Assembly: GCF_040518285.1 (NCBI RefSeq)
Contig: NZ_CP155449.1
Location: forward strand, 2,418,001-2,482,000
Reading direction: 5' to 3'
Length of the DNA stretch: 64,000 nt
Origin: Knoellia sp. S7-12
GTDB lineage: Bacteria > Actinomycetota > Actinomycetes > Actinomycetales > Dermatophilaceae
Every line of letters starts with the position of its first letter. Position 1 is the first letter of the stretch. The translations under genes were made by a program, and so were the position numbers. Below are positions 46,243 through 54,792 of the stretch, piece after piece. Below the pieces are notes generated by a model. That model was not told where the DNA came from, made no database searches, and worked only from the letters and a program-made list of their open reading frames with translations.

Positions 46243-46500
46243 TCAGCCGACGGCACGTCCGAGGTCGAACGGCACACGCCGGGAGCGCACGGTCACGGCC
46301 GCGTCGGCGGTGAGGAGGCCGGCGCGCACGCAGGCAGTGACGGCGGCCCGCTCGTCGAGGTCGAGCGGCAGATCGCTGTCGAGCCCCATGGAGGCCGGAT
46401 CGATCAGGGCGGTCACCATGCAGTCACCGCAGGCGATGTCACGCACCGGGCAGCGCGCGCAGAGGATGGTTAGGCTGTCGTGGGTCAGGTCGTGGGTCAT
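46243..46500 (-). CDS. small cysteine-rich protein
   Basis: An 85-aa protein. The motif LCARCPVRDIACGDCMVTAL holds four cysteines, probably one metal site. The C-terminal part is a short helix pair (DERAAVTACVRAGLL) with a basic end (VRSRRVPFDLGRAVG). It looks like a conserved actinobacterial family without a name that I can give. The start at 46500 has AAAGGGG upstream; a longer start at 46563 is possible but unsupported. Confidence 0.68.
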   Translation of the reverse strand: MTHDLTHDSLTILCARCPVRDIACGDCMVTALIDPASMGLDSDLPLDLDERAAVTACVRAGLLTADAAVTVRSRRVPFDLGRAVG

Positions 46501-46630
46501 GTCGTCACCCCTTTCTCTGGGCACCGCCCACGCTAGGAGCCGGCACTGACAGTGCTCTGTCAAGACCTGCCACGACCCCTCGCGCGGCGCCGCGCCGGAT
46601 CGCCTCCCCGGGGCTGTCGGAGGTCACACC

Positions 46631-46636
46631 TAGCCT
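46631..46636 (+). promoter_or_regulatory. -10 box for a leaderless nuclease transcript
   Basis: TAGCCT followed by 7 nt and the ATG at 46644. Confidence 0.55.
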
Positions 46637-46643
46637 CGCTGAC

Positions 46644-48359
46644 ATGCAGATGGTCCAGGGCACTCTCGATGACCTGGGCACCCCTCTGTCGGACGTGACG
46701 TTCGTCGTCGTCGACCTCGAGACCACCGGTGGCAGCGCGAGCGAGTGCGGCATCACCGAGATCGGCGCGGTCAAGGTGCGCGGCGGTGAGGTGCTCGGCG
46801 AGTTCCAGACCTTCGTCAACCCGGGCCAACCGATCCCCGCCTTCATCTCCGTCCTCACCGGCATCACCGATGCGATGGTCCGCAATGCACCTCGCGTCGA
46901 GCCGGCCCTCATCTCCTTCCTCGAGTTCGCCGCCGGCTCGGTGCTCGTGGCCCACAACGCGGGTTTCGACGTCTCGTTCCTCAAGGCGGCCTGCGCCCGC
47001 GCCGAGCGCGACTGGCCCCGCTTCCCGGTCGTCGACACCGTCCATCTCGCCCGCCAGCTCGTGACGCGTGACGAGGCCCCGAATCACCGATTGGGTTCTC
47101 TCGCAATACTTTTCGGCGCAGCGACCACGCCTGATCACCGGGCCCTCCACGACGCGCGAGCTACCGTCGACGTGCTCCACGGGCTCATCGCCCGCGTCGG
47201 TTCTCTTGGAGTGCACTCGCTCGAGGAGCTCAAGGCCTACTCGTCCAAGGTCCCGTCGGCGACGAGGCGCAAGCGCCACCTCGCCGACGGGCTGCCCGAG
47301 GCGCCGGGTGTCTACCTGTTCAAGGACGGCCAGGGCCGGGTCCTCTATGTCGGCACGTCGGTGTCCATCCGCACGCGCGTGCGCAGCTATTTCACGGCGT
47401 CCGAGAAGCGCCGCCGGATGGTCGAGATGGTCCGCATCGCCGAGTCCGTGACACCGATCGTGTGCGCCACACCGCTCGAGGCCGAGGTGCGCGAGCTGCG
47501 CCTCATCGCCGAGCACAAGCCCCGCTACAACCAGAAGTCCCGCAACCCCGAGCGCTCGTGGTGGGTCAAGCTCACGGTCGAGCCGTTCCCCCGGCTCTCG
47601 ATCGTGCGTCAGGTCGCCGACGACGACACCCGCTACATCGGCCCGTTCGCCTCCCGCGGCTCGGCCGACGACGCGGTCGCTGCCGTCCACGAGGTCCTGC
47701 CCCTGCGTCAGTGCCTCGAACGGTTGTCGGCCACGAAGTTTCGCTCCGCGTGCGCCCTCGCCGACATGGGACGGTGCGGCGCCCCGTGCACTGGAGAGCA
47801 GAGCATCGAGGACTACGCCGACGTGGTCGCCGAAGCCGTTGCCCTCCTGGCCGGAGATGCCACCTCGGCCGTGTCGACGTGGCGCGAGCGGATGGACCAT
47901 CTCGCCGACCAGGAACGCTTCGAGGACGCTGGCGTGGTGCGCGACCGGATGCTCAGTCTGGTCCGCGGCGCTTCCCGCGCCCAGCGGCTCGACCCGTTGT
48001 CGCGGACCGCTGAGCTGCTCGCGGCACGGCGGAGCGAGACCGGGGGTTGGGAGGTCATGTGCATTCGTCACGGGCGCCTTGCCGGCAGCACGATGTCACC
48101 GCGTGGAGCAGATCCGATGCCCTACGTCGAGGCGCTGCGAGCCAGCGCCGAGGTCGTGCGGGTTCCCCTGCCGCCCGCCACCTCGGCGACACCCGAGGAG
48201 AGCGAGCGGATCCTGCGCTGGCTCGATGCCCCAGGGGTGCGCGTCGTCGACATCGACGGTGCCTGGACCTGTCCCGTCGGAGGTGCCACCGGGGTCCGGA
48301 ACGAACTCGAGCCCGTCGAGATGTCCCGTCGCCTCACCCCCGGTTTCCGCTCCGCCTGA
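46644..48359 (+). CDS. DEDDh exonuclease fused to a UvrC-like GIY-YIG nuclease (Rv2191 type)
   Basis: A 571-aa fusion. Residues 18-190 form a DnaQ-like exonuclease: Asp24/Glu26 in VVVDLETTG, Asp in AHNAGFDVSFL, and the His/Asp pair in HRALHDARATVDVL. A GIY-YIG domain follows (GVYLFKDGQGRVLYVGTS, then ETPLEAEVREL-like TPLEAEVRELRLI). A four-cysteine-type segment (CALADMGRCGAPC) and a UVR-like motif (MDHLADQERFEDAGVVRDRM) complete the Cho/UvrC resemblance. It may cut damaged DNA in a repair branch parallel to UvrABC. The start codon at 46644 sits 7 nt after TAGCCT. Confidence 0.9.
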   Translation: MQMVQGTLDDLGTPLSDVTFVVVDLETTGGSASECGITEIGAVKVRGGEVLGEFQTFVNPGQPIPAFISVLTGITDAMVRNAPRVEPALISFLEFAAGSVLVAHNAGFDVSFLKAACARAERDWPRFPVVDTVHLARQLVTRDEAPNHRLGSLAILFGAATTPDHRALHDARATVDVLHGLIARVGSLGVHSLEELKAYSSKVPSATRRKRHLADGLPEAPGVYLFKDGQGRVLYVGTSVSIRTRVRSYFTASEKRRRMVEMVRIAESVTPIVCATPLEAEVRELRLIAEHKPRYNQKSRNPERSWWVKLTVEPFPRLSIVRQVADDDTRYIGPFASRGSADDAVAAVHEVLPLRQCLERLSATKFRSACALADMGRCGAPCTGEQSIEDYADVVAEAVALLAGDATSAVSTWRERMDHLADQERFEDAGVVRDRMLSLVRGASRAQRLDPLSRTAELLAARRSETGGWEVMCIRHGRLAGSTMSPRGADPMPYVEALRASAEVVRVPLPPATSATPEESERILRWLDAPGVRVVDIDGAWTCPVGGATGVRNELEPVEMSRRLTPGFRSA

Positions 48360-48445
48360 TGACCCGCCGAACTTCATTACGGTCCTTACCACGCCGTTCT
48401 GCTGGTGTTACTTTGGTCACCGATGACCGCCGATTGGGGAGACTG

Positions 48446-49471
48446 ATGGCAGAAACACAGGTTGGTATTTTCGAGAGCGCGCTCGCGGATCTGGACGTCG
48501 AGGATTTCTGGGTCAAGGGCTACGCGATCCTGCGCGACGTCTACACGCCTGACGAGGTCGAGCGCATGCGCGCCGAGGCCCGCGAACACCGTGTCAACGG
48601 CGGAGAGCTCATGGCTGGCCCGCTCAAGCACGTGCTGACCGACGGCCGCATGGCCAAGGTCGTGCAGAAGCTGCTGGACACCGACAAGGTGATCTATGGC
48701 GGCGACAGCTCAGCCACGATCAACGGCAAGATCCGTGTGTGGCACAAGGACAACACTGACCGCGAGGACCCTGACGCCCCTGACTGGGACGACCGATACA
48801 GCCAACTGCGTTTCGGGATCTACCTGCAGGATCACACTGAGCACAGTGGTGGCCTGAACCTCAAGGTCGGTTCGCACGAGATCTGCGATCTGACGTCCGG
48901 CGAAACCATCTATGTCAAGAACAACCCCGGCGACATGATCGTGTGGAGCATGCGGATGACCCACTCCGGCGCTGGAACGTTGCTGAAGGACCCGGCCGCC
49001 CGATTCCCCGAGCCCCACGAGTGGAACGCTTTCCCGCCCGAGCAGGTCGCTCCGGAGCACGAGGAGCGCATCGCGGTCTTTGCCCACCTCGGTGCCGACG
49101 ACAAGCATGGCCGGCGCTATCTCGACTACCTCAAGACGCGCACCTACATGGTCCAGGCATGGCGCCGCCAGCCCCTCACCCCCGAAGGCATCGCCGAGCT
49201 CGAGGCGGTCGGCATCACGGTGCGTGACATGCCTGCCGAGGTCAGGGACGACAAGCGCGCCGGTCAGAACGCACAGTGGCAGCCGTACTGGTACCCCGGC
49301 ACCACAAAGATGGGCGCTGCACCCGCGACGCCGACCGCACCGACCTCACCAGCCGGACAGCGAGTGACCGCGCAACGCTACGGTCGCGCCGTGAAGCGCC
49401 GACTCAAGGGCGTTGCCCGCGGCGCCAAACAGGGTTGGCAGGCCGCTGCACCCAAGAGCTCGAAGCGCTGA
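48446..49471 (+). CDS. phytanoyl-CoA dioxygenase (PhyH) family protein
   Basis: A 341-aa Fe(II)/2-oxoglutarate oxygenase. The metal triad is visible: His100 and Asp102 in RVWHKDN, and distal His173 in MTHSGAG. GGLNLKVGSHE is the usual PhyH strand-turn. The substrate is unknown. The last 60 residues are basic and Ala/Lys-rich (RYGRAVKRRLKGVARGAKQG), not part of the enzyme fold. GGGGAGACTG precedes the ATG at 48446. The upstream gap (48360-48445) and the 5' end of the gene look less GC-rich than the flanks. Together with its absence from the mycobacterial gene order, this suggests acquisition. Confidence 0.85.
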   Translation: MAETQVGIFESALADLDVEDFWVKGYAILRDVYTPDEVERMRAEAREHRVNGGELMAGPLKHVLTDGRMAKVVQKLLDTDKVIYGGDSSATINGKIRVWHKDNTDREDPDAPDWDDRYSQLRFGIYLQDHTEHSGGLNLKVGSHEICDLTSGETIYVKNNPGDMIVWSMRMTHSGAGTLLKDPAARFPEPHEWNAFPPEQVAPEHEERIAVFAHLGADDKHGRRYLDYLKTRTYMVQAWRRQPLTPEGIAELEAVGITVRDMPAEVRDDKRAGQNAQWQPYWYPGTTKMGAAPATPTAPTSPAGQRVTAQRYGRAVKRRLKGVARGAKQGWQAAAPKSSKR

Positions 49472-49506
49472 CGGAGCACCAGAGTTCGGCTCGAACTCAG
49501 CGCCCA

Positions 49507-49556
49507 ACGTCTGCGTCCCCAACTCACCCCAGTTCGCGAGGTGGGGACGCAGACGT
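49507..49556. terminator. 15-bp perfect inverted repeat after the PhyH gene
   Basis: ACGTCTGCGTCCCCA (49507-49521) is repeated inverted at 49542-49556, with a 20-nt loop. It sits 36 bp after the dioxygenase stop and 54 bp before the cupin start. Confidence 0.65.
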
Positions 49557-49609
49557 CGCACCGCTCTTGAAGAAGAAGTCGATCTTCGTCGTCGAGAGGA
49601 AGGCTTCGC

Positions 49610-50101
49610 ATGTCCTATCCCCCACCCCTCTACACCGGCGAGTCCGGCGAGAAATCAGCCTGGGTCAGAGCCGGTGACAGCGACCCAGATCTGGTGTACC
49701 CCAACGGAAACCGCGTGCACTATGTCGCTCGTGGTGAAGCCACTGGCGGCCTCTTCGGCCTCTACCGTTGGGAGTTTGCAGGGCCACCGAGCGGGCCGGG
49801 TTCGCACTTCCACCGGACGATCTCGGAGTCCTTCTATGTGCTCGACGGGACCGTCACGATCTTTGACGGCGACCGGTGGATCAAGGCCGTCTCGGGTGAC
49901 TTCCTCCACGTGCCACCTGGCGGTCTCCACGGGTTCCGCAACGAGGACGGACCTGCCTCGATGCTCCTGCATTTCGCGCCGGGCGCACCGCGAGAGGCCT
50001 ACTTCGAGGGCCTGGCCCACAACGGTGGGGTGGCCGCGATGAGCGAGGAACGACGCGCCGAGTTCATGGCCGAGCACGACAACTTCTGGGTCGAGGACTG
50101 A
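49610..50101 (+). CDS. cupin domain protein
   Basis: A 163-aa single cupin. The first motif is GSHFHRTISESFYVLDGTVT with His, His and Glu ligands; the second is GDFLHVPPGGLHGF with the last His. An extra C-terminal helix (MSEERRAEFMAEHDNFWVED) is seen in small regulatory or sugar-isomerase-like cupins. The substrate is unknown. GAGAGGAAGG precedes the ATG at 49610. It lies between the PhyH gene and the AsnC-like gene, both same-strand. Confidence 0.85.
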   Translation: MSYPPPLYTGESGEKSAWVRAGDSDPDLVYPNGNRVHYVARGEATGGLFGLYRWEFAGPPSGPGSHFHRTISESFYVLDGTVTIFDGDRWIKAVSGDFLHVPPGGLHGFRNEDGPASMLLHFAPGAPREAYFEGLAHNGGVAAMSEERRAEFMAEHDNFWVED

Positions 50102-50107
50102 CCCGAC

Positions 50108-50113
50108 TACGCT
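50108..50113 (+). promoter_or_regulatory. -10 box for a leaderless AsnC-like transcript
   Basis: TACGCT followed by 7 nt and the GTG at 50121. It overlaps the end of the cupin gene region. Confidence 0.55.
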
Positions 50114-50120
50114 GCGAGAC

Positions 50121-50399
50121 GTGATCACTGCCATCGTTCTCATCACTGCCGACGTCAACCGGATCCCCGAGGTGGCCCAGGAGGTCGCCGAGCTCGCCGG
50201 AGTGAGTGAGGTCTATTCCGTCGCCGGAGACGCCGACCTCATCGCCATGGTCCGAGTCCGTCAGCACGACGAGCTGGCCAAGGTCATCGCCGACCAGCTC
50301 AACAAGGTCGAGGGAGTCACGGGCACCGCGACGCACATCGCGTTCCAGACCTACTCCAAGCACGACCTCGAAGCAGCCTTCAGCCTCGGCCTCGAGTAG
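50121..50399 (+). CDS. stand-alone Lrp/AsnC ligand-binding (RAM) domain protein
   Basis: A 92-aa protein with only the effector domain of Lrp/AsnC regulators and no DNA-binding part: MITAIVLITADVNRIPEVAQ, then VSEVYSVAGDADLIAMVRVR and IAFQTYSKHDLEAAFSLG. Such proteins bind amino acids and may modulate full-length Lrp partners. It converges on trpD with 37 bp between stops, so an amino-acid-sensing link to tryptophan synthesis is plausible but unproven. Confidence 0.87.
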   Translation: MITAIVLITADVNRIPEVAQEVAELAGVSEVYSVAGDADLIAMVRVRQHDELAKVIADQLNKVEGVTGTATHIAFQTYSKHDLEAAFSLGLE

Positions 50400-50436
50400 C
50401 GCGCCTTCGGCTCGCCTGTCCGGTATGCCGTCCGGC

Positions 50437-51510
50437 TCAGTTCGCCCGGACGTCGCGGCTCGCCGTGACCCAGCAATCGAGCAGCGCGGCCGCGGCACCC
50501 GTGTCGATCGCCTGCGCGGCCCGCTCGATGCCTGACCGGATCGCCGCGTGGATGTCGGCGGCCGACGTGCCACCGGCGCCGGCTGCAACAGCCAGGGCGG
50601 TGCCCGCGTTGAGCAGGACCGCGTCACGCGCCGGTCCGTGATCCCCGGCGAACACCCGACGCGCCACCTCGGCGTTCTGATCGGCGAGCCCACCCTTGAT
50701 GCTGTCGATCGTCGAGACGTCGAGGCCCACATCGGCGGGGTGCACCGACACCTGGGTGACGACACCCTCGCGCACCCACAGCACCGTTGTCGGGCCGGCG
50801 ATCGACATCTCATCGAGCCCTTCGTCCCCGCGGAAGACCGCCGCCGTCGTGCCCCGAGCAGCGAACACCCCCGCGATGATCGGCAGGAAACGGGCGTCCG
50901 CAACGCCGACCGCGGCATACGTCGGCTGTGCCGGGTTGGTGAGCGGTCCGAGAAGGTTGAACGCGGTGGGGACACCGAGCTCGGCGCGTGCCGGGCCTGC
51001 GTGACGCATCGACGGGTGGAAGGTCTGCGCGAAACAGAACGTGATCCCCGCGTCGAGGGCGACCTGACGCACCTGATCTGGCGTGAGGGTCAAGTTGACC
51101 CCGAGAGATTCGAGGACGTCGGCCGAGCCGGACTTCGACGACGCGGCCCGGTTGCCGTGCTTGAGGACCCGCAGTCCGGTCGAGGCCATGACGACCGACG
51201 ACATCGTCGAGATGTTGACGGTGCCGAAGCGATCACCGCCCGTGCCGACGATGTCGATGCTCTCGCCGGGCACCTCGATGCGGTGGGCGTGCTCGAGCAT
51301 GACGTCCGCGAGGCCACGAACCTCGGCAACGGACTCGACCTTGGACCGCAGGGCCATGAGGAAGCCGGCGACCTGGGCGGGGGTCGCCTCGCCACCCATG
51401 ATGCGGGTCATCGCCCAGCGAGCCTCCTCGAGCGAGAGGTCCTCACGCGAGAGGAGTCGAGTCAGCAGATCAGGCCACGTCGGACTTGGCGATGCGTCGG
51501 TGGCCGCCAC
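50437..51510 (-). CDS. trpD: anthranilate phosphoribosyltransferase
   Basis: A 357-aa enzyme transferring phosphoribose to anthranilate in tryptophan synthesis. Blocks: DIVGTGGDRFGTVNIST, VLKHGNRAASSKSGSADVLE, AQTFHPSMRHAGPAR, FNLLGPLTNP and the C-terminal DEMS in EGLDEMSIAG. The GTG at 51510 comes one base after the upstream receiver-like gene stop; the longer frame to 51948 runs through that gene. The counterpart in M. tuberculosis is Rv2192c. Confidence 0.92.
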   Translation of the reverse strand: MAATDASPSPTWPDLLTRLLSREDLSLEEARWAMTRIMGGEATPAQVAGFLMALRSKVESVAEVRGLADVMLEHAHRIEVPGESIDIVGTGGDRFGTVNISTMSSVVMASTGLRVLKHGNRAASSKSGSADVLESLGVNLTLTPDQVRQVALDAGITFCFAQTFHPSMRHAGPARAELGVPTAFNLLGPLTNPAQPTYAAVGVADARFLPIIAGVFAARGTTAAVFRGDEGLDEMSIAGPTTVLWVREGVVTQVSVHPADVGLDVSTIDSIKGGLADQNAEVARRVFAGDHGPARDAVLLNAGTALAVAAGAGGTSAADIHAAIRSGIERAAQAIDTGAAAALLDCWVTASRDVRAN

Positions 51511-51511
51511 G

Positions 51512-51967
51512 TCAGAGTGAGGCGCGCTTGCGCGCGAGTCCGGCGATCGCCTCGGCAACCTTGATTGGGTCGAGAGGGTGCGACACGGCGTCGTCGGCGA
51601 GCGACCAGGCGGCCAGCCAACCGTCCTGCGGGCGGCCCGTGAGAACGAGGATCGGCGGGCAGTTGTAGATCTCGTTCTTGAGTTCCCGGCACAGACCGAG
51701 GCCACCGTTCTTGGCAGCCTCTCCGTCGAGGACGACGACGTCCCAGCCACCGGCGTCGAGCGCCTCGGTGACGGCGAAGGCAGTCGCGCACTCGAGCCAT
51801 CGGGTGACCTCGACATCGCGGGCGGGACGCCGTCCTGCGGCAGCGCGCACGGCGTCGCGCGTCGTGATGTCGTCGCTGTAGAGAAGGACCGACACCTGCC
51901 GGACTGAGTCACTTCCAGTGGTCGCCGGGGCCGTCGTCGCGTGGTCAACCGGGTGCGCTGAGGTCAT
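51512..51967 (-). CDS. stand-alone receiver-like protein coupled to trpD
   Basis: A 151-aa response-regulator receiver without an output domain. The acidic pair is in VLLYSDDITTRD, a candidate phospho-acceptor Asp is in VVVLDGEAAKNGG, and the Thr is in ILVLTGRP. The usual Lys in a KPF-type turn is replaced by His (AVSHPLDP), and the aromatic switch residue is Ala, so signalling may be phosphorylation-independent. It is one base upstream of trpD and probably co-translated. Confidence 0.75.
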   Translation of the reverse strand: MTSAHPVDHATTAPATTGSDSVRQVSVLLYSDDITTRDAVRAAAGRRPARDVEVTRWLECATAFAVTEALDAGGWDVVVLDGEAAKNGGLGLCRELKNEIYNCPPILVLTGRPQDGWLAAWSLADDAVSHPLDPIKVAEAIAGLARKRASL

Positions 51968-51973
51968 GGCTGC

Positions 51974-51979
51974 ATCCTA
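51974..51979 (-). promoter_or_regulatory. -10 box for the leaderless receiver-trpD transcript
   Basis: TAGGAT on the minus strand, 6 nt before the ATG at 51967. Confidence 0.6.
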
Positions 51980-52060
51980 GCCACGCGGGTTTCCCTGAGC
52001 TTTCCTTGGGCCGACACCACGAACCCGGGGGGCGGTGCAGCATTCACAGACGAATGACGC

Positions 52061-52066
52061 AATAAT
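52061..52066 (+). promoter_or_regulatory. -10 box for a leaderless ctaE transcript
   Basis: AATAAT matches TATAAT in five of six positions and lies 7 nt before the GTG at 52074. Confidence 0.5.
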
Positions 52067-52073
52067 GACGCTC

Positions 52074-52733
52074 GTGGCGATCGCAGAAACAACGACTCGA
52101 GTGTCCGGTCCGGTTCCCAGCATCCCGGACTACGGTCCGGCGACCCGACCCAACATGGTCGCGGTCGGGACGATGGTCTGGCTGGCCAGTGAGTTGATGT
52201 TCTTTGCGGCTCTGTTCGCCTTCTACTTCTCCCTGCGAGGCAACCTGCCCGGGCAGTGGCTCGAGCGCACCGAGCAGCTCAACGTCCCCTTCGCCTTCGC
52301 CAACACGGTGATTCTCGTGGTCTCGTCGGTGTGGTGCCAGCTCGGCGTCCTGCGCGCCGAGCGTGGCCAGGTCGCTCGCACCGGTTCACTGCTCCAGGCG
52401 AACCAGTGGGGCATGCGTGAGTGGTACGTCCTCACCTACATCTTCGGCTCGATCTTCATCGCCGGTCAGGTCTACGAGTACGCCCACCTCGTCCACGAGG
52501 GCGTCACGCTGAGCACTGACTCCTACTCCTCGATCTTCTATCTCGCGACCGGCTTTCACGGCATGCACGTGACGGGTGGCCTGATCGCCTTCCTCCTCAT
52601 CATCGGTCGCACCTTCACGACGCGCCGTTACACGCACCTCCAGGAGACTGGCGCCGTCGTCACCTCCTACTACTGGCACTTCGTCGACGTCGTGTGGATC
52701 GCGCTCTTCGCGATGATCTACCTGCTGAAGTGA
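52074..52733 (+). CDS. ctaE: cytochrome c oxidase subunit III
   Basis: A 219-aa membrane subunit of the aa3 oxidase. [20 protein letters not shown] is the conserved first helix, and five helices are visible, including [18 protein letters not shown] and [14 protein letters not shown] with the family's conserved His and Trp. The start is placed at GTG 52074 from the -10 spacing; ATG 52065 is the alternative and lies inside that hexamer. It begins the ctaE-qcrCAB cluster, as in other actinobacteria where bc1 and aa3 form a supercomplex. Confidence 0.92.
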   Translation: MAIAETTTRVSGPVPSIPDYGPATRPNMVAVGTMVWLASELMFFAALFAFYFSLRGNLPGQWLERTEQLNVPFAFANTVILVVSSVWCQLGVLRAERGQVARTGSLLQANQWGMREWYVLTYIFGSIFIAGQVYEYAHLVHEGVTLSTDSYSSIFYLATGFHGMHVTGGLIAFLLIIGRTFTTRRYTHLQETGAVVTSYYWHFVDVVWIALFAMIYLLK

Positions 52734-52808
52734 CGTGGTCACCCTGAGCACTGACCTGACCCGCTCCCCCGGACAACACCTCCCCGAGACCCCCGACAGG
52801 ACCGCACC

Positions 52809-53612
52809 GTGAACGCACTGGCAGCCCGCCGCCGCCACCCGGCAGCGATCGCCATCCTGCTCATGCTCGGCCTTCTCGTGACCGGCTTTGCCTACGCTGC
52901 GGTCGCACCGCAGCCGGCCACAGCCGAGGCGAGCACGGCCGAGGACGTCGCCGCAGGCAAGCAGCTCTTCCAGGCCAACTGCGCCTCGTGCCACGGCGTC
53001 AACGCCGAGGGACGCGCTACCGGCAACGACGACAAGATCGCCGGACCTGCACTCGCGGGCGTCGGGGCCGCCGCGGTCGACTTCCAGATGGGCACCGGCC
53101 GGATGCCGATGCGTGCGCCGAGCGTCCAGGCGGAACGGGCTGATGTCCAGTTCAGCCAGGAGGAGATCGACAAGGTCGCTGCCTACATCGCGTCCCTGGC
53201 AGCCGGCCCCGCCGTCCCCTCCGAGGAGGACGTCGACGCAAGCCAGGGCGACCCCGCCAAGGGTGGCGAGCTCTTCCGCGTCAACTGCGCCATGTGCCAC
53301 AACTTCGCCGGCGCCGGCGGCGCCCTGACGCGTGGCAAGTACGCCCCGTCCCTCGATGGTGTGTCGCCCAAGCACATCTACGAGGCCATGCAGACCGGAC
53401 CACAGTCGATGCCGGTCTTCAGCGACGGCAACATCGCTCCCGAGGACAAGCGCGACATCATCGCCTTCCTCAAGTCGGTCGAGGATGCGCCCCAGCAGGG
53501 TGGACACGCCTTGGGCTCCCTCGGACCCGTCACCGAAGGCTGGTTCGCCTGGTTCTTCGGACTCGGCATCATGATCGCTGCTGCCGTCTGGCTCGGCCAG
53601 AAGTCGGCCTGA
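52809..53612 (+). CDS. qcrC: diheme cytochrome c subunit of the bc1-aa3 supercomplex
   Basis: A 267-aa membrane-anchored diheme c-type cytochrome. An N-terminal signal-anchor (AIAILLMLGLLVTGFAYAAV) is followed by two heme sites, CASCHG and CAMCHN, each with a distal methionine region (GRMPMRAP; PQSMPVF). A C-terminal transmembrane helix (WFAWFFGLGIMIAAAVWLG) anchors it. The two hemes replace soluble cytochrome c between the bc1 complex and the oxidase. GTG start with AGGACC upstream. Confidence 0.92.
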   Translation: MNALAARRRHPAAIAILLMLGLLVTGFAYAAVAPQPATAEASTAEDVAAGKQLFQANCASCHGVNAEGRATGNDDKIAGPALAGVGAAAVDFQMGTGRMPMRAPSVQAERADVQFSQEEIDKVAAYIASLAAGPAVPSEEDVDASQGDPAKGGELFRVNCAMCHNFAGAGGALTRGKYAPSLDGVSPKHIYEAMQTGPQSMPVFSDGNIAPEDKRDIIAFLKSVEDAPQQGGHALGSLGPVTEGWFAWFFGLGIMIAAAVWLGQKSA

Positions 53613-53661
53613 TCATGCGCACCGCCGCTTCCCACTCTCCGTCGACAGGATCGAACGACCG

Positions 53662-54792
53662 ATGAACGAGCAGGACAGCCACTCCACCGGAAGCGAGGTC
53701 ACCCCCGCGGGTGAGTTCGGATCCAGTGCCGTACGCCTCGACCAGGGTCACGTCGTCGGTGACGGCGGCATCCCCGAGCGTTTCGAGAACCCGGGCTTCG
53801 CACCGCACATCCACCGCGGCGCCGACCTCGACGAGATCGCCGCAAAGCGGGCCGAGCGCGTCGTCGGCGGTCTCTTCCTCATCTCGATCCTCGGCACGCT
53901 CGCCTTCGTCGTCGCCTACTTCGCGATCGACACCACGGCGACCATGTTCATCCCCGGCATCGGCCAGACCAACGCGCTGCACGCGGTCCTCGGCCTCACC
54001 ATGGCCGCGTCGCTCCTCGGTATCGGCTTCGGAGCGGTCCAGTGGGCCAAGACCCTCATGCCCGACGAGGAGGAGGTCGAGATGCGTCACCCGATGCGCT
54101 CGGCCGACGAGCACCGCGAGAACTTCGTCAAGATCCTCGGTGACGGCGCCGAGACCTCGCACCTCACCCGTCGTCCCCTCATCAAGTACGCCATGGGCGG
54201 AGCCCTCGGCCTGTTCGCCGTGCCGGTCGTCCTGCCGCTCCTCGGTGGGCTCGGGCCGATGCCCGGTGACGACTTGTCGGTCAGTTTCTGGAATGGCGAC
54301 CAGGAGGAAGACGGCAGCTATCCCAACCAGCCGCTGCGCCTCATGCGTGACCCGCAGAACACTCCGATCAAGGCGAGCGACGTGACCATCGGCTCGGTCT
54401 TCCACGTCATGCCCAAGGGCCTGCTCGACCTCGAGTCGCACATCCTCGAGGAGAAGGCCAAGGCCGCGGTCATCGTCATGCGCCTCGACCCCGACGACAT
54501 CAAGTCACAGAAGGAAAAGGACTGGGGTCACCAGGGCATCGTGGCCTACTCCAAGATCTGCACCCACGTGGGTTGCCCCGTGGGTCTCTACGAGCAGCAG
54601 ACGCACCACCTCCTCTGCCCGTGTCACCAGTCCACGTTCGACGTGACGCAGGACTGCAAGGTGATCTTCGGTCCGGCCAAACGGCCACTTCCGCAGTTGC
54701 CGATCACCGTTGACGACGAGGGTTACCTCATCTCCAAGGGCCCGTTCAAAGAGGCCACTGGGCCGAGCTTCTGGGAGCGTGGTTCCGCATGA
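53662..54792 (+). CDS. qcrA: Rieske iron-sulfur subunit of the menaquinol-cytochrome c reductase
   Basis: A 376-aa protein. Three N-terminal membrane segments (LFLISILGTLAFVVAYFAI, ALHAVLGLTMAASLLGIGF, YAMGGALGLFAVPVVLPLL) are characteristic of actinobacterial QcrA. The C-terminal Rieske domain carries CTHVGCPVG and CPCHQSTFD, giving the Cys2His2 ligands of the 2Fe-2S cluster. It starts 49 bp after qcrC and overlaps qcrB by 4 bp (ATGA), which couples their translation. Confidence 0.93.
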   Translation: MNEQDSHSTGSEVTPAGEFGSSAVRLDQGHVVGDGGIPERFENPGFAPHIHRGADLDEIAAKRAERVVGGLFLISILGTLAFVVAYFAIDTTATMFIPGIGQTNALHAVLGLTMAASLLGIGFGAVQWAKTLMPDEEEVEMRHPMRSADEHRENFVKILGDGAETSHLTRRPLIKYAMGGALGLFAVPVVLPLLGGLGPMPGDDLSVSFWNGDQEEDGSYPNQPLRLMRDPQNTPIKASDVTIGSVFHVMPKGLLDLESHILEEKAKAAVIVMRLDPDDIKSQKEKDWGHQGIVAYSKICTHVGCPVGLYEQQTHHLLCPCHQSTFDVTQDCKVIFGPAKRPLPQLPITVDDEGYLISKGPFKEATGPSFWERGSA

